From Nectonema munidae (taxonomy: Eukaryota > Nematomorpha > Nectonematoida > Nectonematidae), in NCBI GenBank assembly GCA_030549495.1, contig JAUIRK010000278.1, positions 372,001 through 436,000 of the forward strand: a stretch of DNA of 64,000 nt. Direction: 5' to 3'. The position numbers and the translations under genes were made by a program. The notes under the pieces were generated by a model. The model did not search any database. It saw only the letters and a list, made by a program, of their open reading frames with translations, and was not told the origin of the DNA. Of this stretch, positions 11,701 to 23,700 are shown one piece after another. Numbering within the stretch: the first letter of the stretch is position 1; each line of letters opens with the position of its first letter.

Positions 11701-14700
11701 CCATTTTAACACGGACTTTGCATCGATGTATCTGCTGCAAGTGTTTATTAACACCCTGTAAATTGTTCTAAAGCTTCTTGAACAGTAGCTATATTTATTA
11801 GCGATTCAACTTGGGCTTGCCTTTTTTGCTTCTTTTGGCCCCCTTTGGATGTTTTGGATTCGGGCACCTTACCTGCTTGACCTTGGTCGGGTTCCGGATC
11901 TTCTGCCTGGGCAGGTTCTTTTTGGTTAACTTCTTCTTGGATGCGAATCCGCTCTTGGTCTGATTTGTAACCAGAATCTGGGTGATCCTGTTCTTCATCC
12001 GGGTGACCCGATAGTCTTGCGTTAAACAATTCCCTCCAGTGTTCCGGGGAGTGAAGGTTCTTGTTGACAAGATAGAAGTTGATAAACTCTTGGTAGGGAC
12101 AAATTTGGATGGATTCTTGGGTCTCTGCTGGCGGACCCAAAATGGAGTCCAAATCTTGATTTGTCAAAAACCCTTCCAGTGCTTCTCCTACGTCAGTGGC
12201 CTGTTCGGGCGGTAGTAGGGTGTCGAGCTCACTAACAGTAATAAATCGATCCACTTGGGAGAAGATTACTTGGCTGGGAACCTCTGGGGTTTCGGCATCT
12301 AGTGCATCGGATGTGGGTCCTAACAAGGAATCTAATTCTTCATTAGCGATAAAACGGTCCCCGGCTTGCGAGGGAGGAGTTGGAGCCGGAGCTATTTGCC
12401 TTGGCAGCCGAGAAGATGATCCCGGAGGCGGGTTGCGCCCAAGTCGATGGAGGACCCCTAAGATTGAGCATCGTTTGTCTCAAAGGGGCGTTCCTACTGG
12501 GAAGGGGGGCTGGGACGCCGCGGATTATTGCCCTAGGTCGAAAAAACGAGGAGATTAATACTTGTCATTCTTTGGAGCGCTTCTAGGCGCTAGGAGTGCG
12601 ACCGGGAATCCGCGAGCGGACTCGACGGGGCCGGCGTCGCCTTATATTACCCTTCCCACCATACACAGCGTCTTTACTTTCTTTGCGAGCGACCTCTCGT
12701 GGCAGCGGGAGCCTTGGCTCGTCCTCCACGAACGGACTGGGTTGGTTGACGCGCAGGAGCGGGAGCTGGATCAGGCACTCCAGTGATTTTTGCGGCAGTC
12801 AGAACTGAAGACGCAGAAGCACCAGCCCGAGTCCAGTTTGTATGGAGAGCTATTATATTTATACGGAGTGAGTTGTGTAACTGAGTTAGCCCGTCCATAT
12901 CGAGGCCTTCGATGGTCTGTTCGATGAGGTCCAAATAACTCATCAGGACCTCATCCTTGGTGTGCATCTCTTTGTGAGGTGCAAGTTTCTTTATAATTCG
13001 AATACGCTGAAGAGCAAGTTCAAGAGGAGGCGTATTATAGATGCCCACCTCACCATGGTCCAAGGTACCGTAACCTAACGGTAGAGAAGGCTGGTACTGG
13101 CCACGTAGAGGTTGGGTGAGAGCAGGAGAAGGAGGAACAGGAGTTTCTGAGCGTACCGGGACGGAAGTAGTCTGAACAGTCAGGTTCTCTATCTTGAGCA
13201 ACTTGGTCCCCGAGGGTTTGTAGGGTGTACTCCCCTATAAAGCCCACGGAGTCAAGACGCGAGGCTCTTGGAGCGAAGGTGTAGGATGGTCGTTGAGGCG
13301 TGGTGAAGCCTTCAGACGCTTGGGTCGATGAAGGTAACGTCATTTCAATTGGTAGCGTTCAAGATAAGTTGAGAGTCAGCAATCGGGAAAAGAGAAAAGT
13401 GACTATATAATACTTTTCCTTTTTTTTTTATTTATTTATTTTTTTATTTAGCTAAACAATTTATTTAAAAACAAAAATAAAAAGAATATATAGTTAAATA
13501 AAAAATTTCGGAGACAATATGCGCTTGTATCACCGTTACGCATGTTGCCGACTCTGGAGGGGCTTGCTTCTCCTGGTTTGATTGACAGCTTGCTCTATTC
13601 GGATTTCTTTGATTGACGGCTTGCCCTATTCGGAATTCTTTTTAGTTGACAGCTTGCTGTCTTTAGCATTTCCTTGCCATCCAGTTTGCTGTGTTTGGAA
13701 TTCTTTGATTTTCAGCTCAGAGCTGGTGCTCGGATTATTTTTGGCAGCTTGCTGCTCTTGAGAAATTTTCCCTTGGGATTTTCTTTGTTGTTCTTGCCCT
13801 TGGGCTTTATCTTTGCCATTGCCTTTGTCATTGGGGCTTTGGCTTTTGTTTTCTTTATTTGCTGGCTTTCTGGGTGGGAAGGGTGGGAGTTGAGAGTCAG
13901 CAATTGGGAAAAGAGAAAAGTGAAGAATAGAGGAGCTTCTTTTTAGAATTTTTTTTTCCCTTTTTCCCTCCCATTTTATTGAGACAACAAAAATTCAAAC
14001 AAAATTTATAAGTTTGTGTATGGAAGGAGAAAGAATAAAAAACCGTACAACGGATTTTATTTAAACAGGAGAAAAATGAATGCTAGTGGCCTTATGTCGC
14101 AAGACTTGGGGCCCAAAAGCATTAGAAAGTGAAACCCTTAGGTTTGTAAGTATCATTGTATATATGTGGGCCCTAGGGCCGTTGTTTATGTTACATAATG
14201 TGATATGTTCGTGTAGATAAGAGAAAAATGTATTGAAGGTTTCGTCTTTATCTTGGGTGGGTGGGCGGGAGTTGTGGCAGAAAACGTGACAAGAAAAAAG
14301 GAAAAGTGAGCATTCTAGGAGCGCGAGCTCTTTTATAGGGAGCTCATAGGATCCAGCTTCTCGAGCTTTGATTGGCCAGGACTTACCATGTGCCAGTTCC
14401 CTCCAAAACATCCGGAATCAATAACTTTTGAGGCGCCAATTGTTGGATTTTCAGGAATTTAACAGGCGTTAACTGCTGTGTTAAAGGATCCTATCTGGTA
14501 GGATTTGGCTTACTCCTAGAATGCTCGGAAAGCTTGCTTTCCAGAAACTTTCAAGACGTTTGAGGATGGGTATCATGTCATCTTTGGTAGCCTTGGTTGC
14601 TGGTGTGATCCTTCTGAAGGGTTCATCTGCCGGGTTTTCATTGCTGGCAATGTATGTTATGTTTTCCCTGAGGAAATCATAGTTCCCAAATCTTATTAAA

Positions 14701-17700
14701 AAAGCAATGAGAATAAAGCTTCTGGTGGACTTGCCACCTGCGTTTTTCACCACTTCAATAGCGACTTGGAAGTCAGACATGTGGTAAAGTGGGAAGAGCA
14801 AGTGCCCGAGGGCGAGGGCGAGTAGCTCCAAGTCCGCTATATCCCAGTCTGTTGTTTTAAGGGGAAGGCTATATGTTTTATTAGTGTTGTTAGTGATGCC
14901 TAACCCTCTGAGGAAGGCACCTACGTAAATACAACTCTTGGGTTTTGTGTATTTGCACATGTTCAAAGATGAAAAGACTGTATTCCATCCTTCCTTAACA
15001 AGGAACTTTATAATGTCCTCATTGGCTGTTTGATCCAAAATTTTAAAACCTAATGAAAAGAATCTTGGTCTGTGTGTTAATGTGCCTAAATAGTACGTGA
15101 TTACTCCTACGATTCTTTGGCACCATTTCACTGACGGGGACCATTTCATCAGGTTGCTTAGGACTAGGGCGACCATGGCTTTGATTATTAGTGTTCTATT
15201 TTTGGGTGGAATAAACATTTCGTGTTTTCGTAGGTCCAGTGTGACACCCAAAAAAATTAGCGATTGGGTTGCCTGTATTACTGACTTGTCCCTGTTTATA
15301 ACAATTCCACATTCCGTTTCTAGGAAATTGATAAACCGGGAACTGTAAATGTTCGTGTCTTCTTCCGTTTCTCCTAGGAGAAGGATGTCGTCCAAGTATA
15401 GTATGCTCCATCCCCCATGACGAAGCTGTGCACACGCCTGAACTCAGGGTTCCCCACCGCAGCTGCCACGATCACAGTCGCCCAAGTGTTGGTGGAACCA
15501 TATGGGATGATAGATAGGGCTTGGTTGACCAGGTCAACCTGTCTAGCCCTCGTTGCAGCAAAGGTTAAGGATCCTAGATCCAAGTTAGTCTTCTGCTTAT
15601 CATCCCATTCGGTCCAGGGATACAAGCGATTAAGGGGTCGGAGACCACGGCGCGTTAGGTTGGCCCTCGCGCGAACCTTGTGGTGTAGCCTGCCGTGGCG
15701 CCGGCATTTATATGGCTGTATGTAGGGGAACTGGGGTTCTGCACTATCCCCACTGTCGAGTTGCACACCCCGCCCTCTAATTAATGTTCCCAACCTCTCA
15801 GTTTCTTCGATTTGAGATTGGGACATCACCGTTACCTGCTAGAGCCGGATCTGCCACAGCTGCTCAATAGGCATTAGTAGTCCAGGGACATACTGTGGGT
15901 AAGCAGTGGAAATCCAGGCGTCATAGAAGTAACGGCTTAGGTGGAAGCCCAGGTGTAGCTGTTCAACCTCCCTTAGGACCGAAGGAGAGGCTGAGGGGGT
16001 AGGGCTATACACCCAACGCGGTAGCAGGGGTCCTAAGAAAGGAAGACGGGGGTCGTGCTGTAGCAACCCAATATACGTGTGAATGGCTCGACTATCCCGC
16101 ACACGGCCCCTACGTCTTCCTCCCAACCCCTGCTGCCTTTTAGGGCCTCCTAAGGCGCAGGACCCTCGTTTCCCGCCCCGGAGCCAGGTGTGGAAGGGGG
16201 TATATGCTCTCTCCAGACGCCCTCCCAGTGGTCGTCTGTCCCAATGTTGCCCAACATTAGAAAGTTGATACCCCAGCAGTCTTGCATGAAATTGGAGGGG
16301 TTGATTGCGAAATCAGTTATTTGGGCCACCTCGGCCAGGGCCACTTGGACAATTTTGGGATATAGGCGGGGCTCAGCACCTCTCTGCGTTTGAAAGAGCT
16401 GGTCCATTGCTGAAACCAGCGCATTGCCAGAACCTCCCACGCCACCGGCGCAGGTATTCAGGTCGTGTCCGGTCACCCCGAGTGTATTGAAGGCAAGACT
16501 GTACCCCAATGAGATTAAGGAGGAGAGAGTCGCCAGAGCTCGTTCATGATAAGACATGTCCCTACCAATTAGCGGGGCATAGTCGTTCAGCAGGAACGGG
16601 GTGGCGGCGAAAGGCGGTGCAGACTTTAACCAACGCCATAGTGGGTTGGAGTCTCTAGGGAGTGGCCAGTGTAATATGACCACTCGCTCCAGAGTGGGCA
16701 TGAACCAGACTTCTCTGGGTGGTGGGACCGAGAACGGGGCACTGGTCTCCGATGTAGATACTTCTCCTGTGGAGGGGGTCACCACCACAGTGGGGATTCT
16801 GGGGGCTTCGGGACGGATGATATACCGCCTCTGGTTGCACACCGTTGCCGCCTTCATGAATCCCCTCACGCACATTCTTCCCCTCGTGTGCCTGCCAACT
16901 ATATGAGGGTAGATCGCATGTCATCCGCCCGAAAATCAGTGACCGTTGTATTTCCCATTCCTGTCGACACATAGTAAACTGAAAAGGGTATACTCGGGAA
17001 GCGGATCTTGTTCGAGCGAGGCCCCTCATTATTGGGGTTTGCCACCAAAGCGAATCCTCCACGGGATAGATGTTTGAGGCAATTGATTTGCTCGTGGTTG
17101 AAATCGCGAGCTAGTACAACAAACCTCCTGTTTTCAATGTCATATTGAACGTTATCGGCGATGTTTTGCTCATCATCCCACCGCCGTATGAGGAACGTTT
17201 GCCCCTACTGGGAGCCAGGCTACATCGTAGGTCCTGCCGTCTCCCACGCCCAGAGTTATCACCTGCCGCATCTCGGATAGTACCCAACCCTTTGCGTACA
17301 TCGTTGAGTTATCATCCCGAGTCAAGCTAATCAACATGTTTGCGACAAGCTTCAAGCATAATTGGTAAGACACTCCAATCTCACCACTCAACGCGCTGCC
17401 TGCTTGACGGGTGCTTATTGTTTTGCCATCCTTCATATATTGTTCAATGCAGGCTAAAGACATGGTGTCTTCTCGCACCCCATACTTTGCCGTAATGTTC
17501 AATACCGGGCTTGAATCTGAGCACCATTTGTCCCAATATCCGACCTCCCTGCTAGCCCGACGTCCACCCTACCGATCATTAACAGCAATCTCAGACATTA
17601 TTTGGGTCCGAGACGCTAGGGCAGTGTGTGACACGATCTCCTTGTTTGCGTACAGGGCGGCCTCTAATTTCCGCAGGACATTTTGCTCCACGCCAGGATT

Positions 17701-20700
17701 CATCAGGGACTGGCACAATTCTCCCTTCCCTTGGCCGTGGATCGAGTGATCCCCTATAACTTGGAGATCGCTCATGAGCTCAGGCTAATAAAAGTATGAA
17801 GCTCTTTGGCTCCTCTTTCCTCTTCTACCTCTACCAGTTAGGGTGGGTAGGGGCAGAGGCAGGCGCCAAATACGCACTTCACGTATATTGCTCTTGGATA
17901 GGGGTTGAGATCCAACGCATGTCCTATCCGTGCAAGTGAGGAACCGCCCACCTTTAGGTTTCCACGACCTAACCAAACGGCCAACAATAAGTATTATAAA
18001 TAATATAAGACATAGTTTTGGACCTAACCTCCAGCTCAACTTTCTGTCCACGCGCCAATACACTGTAGGAGACGCTGTTGCCTGGTGAATCCATACGATG
18101 GACTCCCATTTCCTACCTGAAGCAGAGGCCTCAGGGGTACATCTCCCCATGCGCTGGCTACCATCCACGACGATGCTGTTCCTACAGCCACACGTCAGGT
18201 TTTCAGGGAGTTTGTCGACAACTAAGTCCATCAATTTCCCATTCACAACCCTCGCCTACTCAGGCACCATCATCCCAACACCAAGTGAATTCAATGTTGG
18301 GCAGTCATCAAAATGGCTTTGAGCGACTGACCTAGCCCATTCTTCCTGTCACGCCCACTCCCCAGAGACTGGAGCGGACACAGCTGTGCCCTTATCTCCA
18401 GTCCAGAGATAGAACTCTCTCTTTGTGGAGTTGGCAAAGTGTAGCCCCCTACACAAATGAAATCCACACCCCCCCCCCCCCCCCCCGAGCTGTAAGAGTC
18501 GAAACCCTGAGTCCGGTGGTCTAGTTAGTGATCCAGTCAAGAGGCCGGAACTGGCCGTTGTCTGGCTAAGTGAGCACAGAGGCACCATCTCTGCATCAGC
18601 TGATGACAGAGTGTTAAGCGAGGTTGGGTAATGTGCACCCTTATGTTGCACTTCGCCTTGATAAGTTTTAATTACATTACCATCCTCCGTTCCTAGACGT
18701 TGAACATAACTGCCTATGAAGGGAATTTGATAAGTAGAAAAATTTAGATAAAAGCTCATAACCAATGGGCCTCCCGAGCCGGGGACTGTGCCGATACGTG
18801 AGTTAAGCCGTTGCAGTCTATCGGCATTTATAACCAGAATAAGGTTAATTTAGCACGCCCTGACCCGAAGGCTTGACGTTTTGGCTAAACAGCCCAAAAA
18901 GGGCTGATCCTCACGCAGGATTGGATTTTATATATATAATATAACAAACATACAATCTTTGTACCTAACAGTCCTATTTAGACCTATAGGTTATGGAATA
19001 TATCCCCAAAAAGATCTCAGGTCTCATTGAGGAACGCCATACCCTAAAGTATACGCCTAATGGCCTTTTCTTTTTAGAAGATAACTTCTAGAAGCTATTT
19101 ATTATTGGCCTGGATTTTCACAACAGCACCGGAAAACCCAGGGTGCTAAATGGGTAATAATCCGCGCTCGATGTAACTTTTTCCCCCTTCCCTTATTGGC
19201 AAAGAAGTTTCCTGCTAGGCGAATCCTGTTCCTCTATTCTGGAAAATTTTGCTTAAGTCTTCGGGAGATCGCTAGGGGCGTTCCTATATGTAATGATACG
19301 TATTTTCTTGTTGTTACATGCGTACTGATATATACACTCAATCCTGCTTAACCGGTTATCGACCACAGTCGACATATATCGACTTTACAAAAATATGAAT
19401 CGTCTGCTTTTATCAATGCTTTTTAATACAAATCTTCTGCTTTACATTAGATATCGTCTGATTATTCTGGTCTTCAACGGGTTAATCCAGACTTCATTGA
19501 TTCGAATAATAATAAGCCTTCATTGTCTCCTTACAAAAAAATTTTTTTCTTAAAGTTTTTCCTTCTCTTTTCACCTTTGAATAGAGCAAAAAAAGATTCT
19601 TTTTTTTAAATAAAAATAATTAAGCATTTCTTTTATTACAGTAAAATTATCGTATTATATTAATTCCATAAAAATTGACAGGACAATTATTAGTTTTTCA
19701 CACTCTTTAAAGTTTCATTATCGGAATATTTTTAAAAATGGTCTGTTCTAAATAACGAGGGTTGATTGTAAATATATATGAATACTTGTTCAACTCCACG
19801 CTATTTAGAAATGAAGTTAACATGCTCAATTCTAGTTGTTTAATCAAAGTATTCTTACTTGCTTATTATGTTTGTATGAATGCGAGTACTTTGCAAATAC
19901 GATTGTTGTTATCACACAAGGCAAGACCGGTTTCGATTTTTTTGGGTCTTATTAGTTGGATTAATAAGATTGCTATTCACATTTCTGTGAATCGGACTGT
20001 GATGACCTAAGGGCCTAATTTGCTTATTTTAACATGAACACAAACTTTTTATTTGATAATGTTTGAAAGATCATGCCTAATGATTATGTGTAAGCGAATT
20101 ACTTATCAGTGGTTAAGTAGTGGCCCGCAATCCATTGAGAGAAAACGAAAAGCATATATATCTAACACACAAAGCATATAATGTATACGTGGTTTTGCAA
20201 GACTATTTTATACTTAAAATTAAAGATATCAGTATTTTTCAAATTATTTTTTTGATGAACTTTGACTTGGGTAATCGTCCTCTAGTTTTAATACAAATTT
20301 TGATTTAAAACACTTAGTTGTACTTGTATGTAATCGTTAATAGTTTGTTCTTTTGTCAAAACCAAATAATGGCCATTTGACTTCAGATTTAGTATTTATC
20401 AACTAATGAGCATATAAATCAAATTCATTATATCAAGGCCGTGTAAGGATATATTTTCCTTTTTTTCTTAGAGTGTATAGATTTAAAGCAGGTTTAGTTT
20501 TAAATGGTACAACGTGATATTTTGATTCGAAATTAATTTTCTCTAGGTGACATCTTGGTCTTCATGCCTGGTCGCTTTGAAGTTCAGAGTCTAGTGAAAA
20601 TGTTGATGGAAGAGAGTCTTTCGCGTGACTCTCCTTTGCACAGTTGTGTCAAGATTCTGGCTTTGCATCACGGCGCCCCTAATAGCGTGCAATCAACCGC

Positions 20701-23700
20701 CTTTTCTCGAAGTGTTGACGGCAAAACGAAAATCATTGTATCTACTTCTTTTGCCGAAACTTCTATCACATTTCCGTAACCATTTGCTCTAATTTGTATC
20801 AGAGATTTCTAGTTTGTGGAAAACTTCTAGATTCAAAACCATACTTTTTATCATTGACCTGAAGCATTAAATGAAACGATTTTTCTTTAAATGTAAAATT
20901 TATTTATCTTTCCAAATCGAGAACAAATATCGCAAGTTTATGCCAAACACTGCTCTCAAATTTGTAGCTCTGACTTATTCGTAGACCATAATCTCATTTT
21001 CTGTGCAAAGGCGTATGGATCACTTGAGAAAAATAATAATTTTATATAAAATGTATGCAAAGAGTTTTATGGTAAAGTTTTTTTACGTATTTTATAGGCT
21101 CTCAATGAAAATTTTATCGAGAAAGGAGAAATTAAATTGACACCCACAAAATAGAATAGATCTCTATTAGTATTAATATGAAGATATAAAAAATAAAACT
21201 TACCTCTTTTAAAAATTACCTCTAAAAAAGGCTGAATCCTTCATTGCCTCATTTTTTAAAATGAATCCTTTTTAAGATAAAAAGTTAGAAACAATTGAAA
21301 ATCTCATTTCACAAGATGTAGAATATAACAAAGCATTTTTTAATAATTACAGAGATAATGTTATGCTTAGAAGTTTCAATCATGCAAAAAATTAGAAGCG
21401 ATTTTTCTAGTTTTGATGGAATGAAAATAGAAAAATTAAAAGAATAATTCTCTCAACTTTCACGTTTATTTTCTCTAGAATGACGAATCTTTTTAAAAGC
21501 CTTAAAACTTCCTCAAACGGGATTCCTGAAATCTTCAGAACGAAACTCTAGCTAGGAAGAAGTTGTTCATTTTTAGTTCTTCTTTTTATGAATTGAAATT
21601 CCTCTGTCATAAATATGTCTTTAAAAGAGAATTAAAATGCAGCTAAGGGAATGTGAAGAATGTCCGTAATTGGCAGGTGTGCGTTATTGCGAAACTCAAT
21701 AAAATTTATAAGCTCATTATTAATATTAAAAATATAGACTGCGCACAAGAGGATATAGGAGGGACTACACTCATTTACTGCAAAAAGAGACATAAAATAA
21801 TTAAATCCAAATTCCTTTCAGATTATATAACATCTTTTAGCACAGATTGTAATCAAGTGTCTGGGTGTGCGTGTAACACTCCCTACTACTCAACCGTGAA
21901 TAATCCCTGTTTTGAGTAAAGCTCGAAAACAATGGGGGACCAGCTAGTATGTATATTTTTTATACTGAGACACTCATAAGTTAATTTAATGTTGTCACTT
22001 TGAGATTTTTCAATACAAATAGGCTGTCTGTTATAGACAAGTAAAAATAGATAAAAAAAAAAAAGCACATATTATTACAGAGTTTATCTGCTGTTCCCAT
22101 TACACAGATGCCCGCTTTTCACAAGATATTTTTTATTATTTAGTTTGAAAATGATTCACGAATTGAAATAATGCCCGTATTCAGCAGGTGTTCGCTTTAT
22201 GGCGATGCCCGTTACGACCAGAATTGGGGAGTCGGAGTTGGAGATTTTAAAGGGATGGTAGTTGGAGTGGGAGTGGGTATAATTTAAAAGTCGGAGTGCG
22301 ATTTTTGTAAGTACTAGGAGTCGTAGTCGCATATTTTCCCTCCGACTCCCAACTTCAAGACTCCTGGTTTCTACATATTTTACTGTAATACAAAAGTATC
22401 CATTTTGCATCTTTTGGAGTTGATTGAAAATCTTTTATTTTTTTTCTATAGAGGGCTAGTGTACGTCGTTGATTCGGGCTTTACAAAGTCCATGGTTATA
22501 AGCGCAGAACTGGGATGTGACCGTCTCATCACTCACGCCATATCCCAAGCATCCGCTGTACAACGAGCGGGCCGTGTGGGAAGAACAGCCCCTGGATTCG
22601 TTTACCGCCTCTACCCCCACTCGTCCTTTCTCTCTTTGGCGAAATACAATATCCCAGAAGTGCAGAAGATGAGCTGTGAGGAGTTTCTGTTGAAGCTGAA
22701 AGCGTTCGGTATTGTGAATGTTCTTCGCTTTGACTTCATCTCACCACCCTCTCTCAAGCTCCTGCTTCAAGGCATTGAAAAGTTGTATGTCTTGGATGTG
22801 ATTGACATGAATTGTAATGCTATTTCTTTTTATCTCTTTGTTTGTGTAACGTGGGTTGTATTAAACTAAGAGTACAGAATCTTGAATCTTCCAGTTATAA
22901 TCCGAGATTTTCGACATGAAGCAAAACCTAAATAGCCTTACTCTTGTTCATATATATATAATATATATATTATATTATATATAATATAATGATGTTTTTC
23001 CTAAGACCCTGAAGCTCTGGTTATAACATCTTACTAGTTATAACTTACGATCAAGATCCTGGTAGAGTGAAGGTTTATGTGTTTTAAAATGACTGATGAG
23101 TAGTCATATGCTTTTCCTTGAATATACTATATCGATTTATTAAGGCCAGTTGACAGATCCGCTTGGATTCAGAATGGCGGAGTCTTGCCTACATCCCTCT
23201 CTCTCTCGAATGTTGGAAGCTGCTCGGTCTTATGACTGTGTCAAAGAAATTGGGGCAATTGTTTCCATGTTGCAAGTAAGAAGTCTTCCTTAATCGCATG
23301 CTCAACTCAAGTTCCATACTTTACAGGTCAGGATAGAGATTTAACGTCATGCATTCAGCCATGATAATTTAAGTTTACGTAAGCTCGAGAATATTTCATC
23401 GACAAGGACACGTTGCGCCCCTTGTGAAAAACTATGAACAAGGCAGTTTCAAGTTTCAACACTAGATTCGAAGTAGCGATGTATTGGGTAGGTGGATATA
23501 GTAATAATATTAATAATAAAACATTTTATTATTCATTGAGAAAAGTAAATGAAAATCAAGTTTCTAAGAGTAGGAGAAACGAAAAATAAAAATTCCATCA
23601 TGAAGAAGTATCTTTCTTCAGAAGGAGAAGACAGATTTCATGAAGGGGCAGGAATAGAGAGTTTCATAATAAAAGGATACGAACAAAAATTAGCCATATG

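Larger units (their letters stand above)
10357..20546 (+). other. Helicase intron 3, host of the GC-rich virus-like block
   Basis: 10.2 kb. Ordinary AT-rich intron sequence occupies 10357-10560 and about 19490-20546. Between them lies a GC-richer block coding on the opposite strand (10570-18765) with a GC-richer non-coding flank to about 19340, then a piggyBac-like MITE (19348-19485). The sequence beyond 19490 shows nothing recognisable. Confidence 0.8.

Noticed and set aside
11740-11830. Canonical -1 ribosomal frameshift signal between ORF B and ORF C
   Set aside because: No X XXY YYZ heptamer is present in the overlap; only the frame relation fits.
14433-14440. TTGGCGCC as a retroviral-type primer binding site
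   Set aside because: It lies 3' of the RT fragment with no 5' terminal repeat before it, so the position is wrong for a PBS of this element.
13700-14480. Tyrosine recombinase or integrase after the RT fragment
   Set aside because: No R..HxxR..Y or HHCC/DDE pattern is visible in any minus frame.
15417-16906. Plus-strand open frames at 15417-15725, 16083-16490 and 16601-16906
   Set aside because: They lie antisense to the capsid-like and RT frames, and their composition (Arg/Pro/Leu/Ser-rich) is that of shadows in GC-rich coding DNA.
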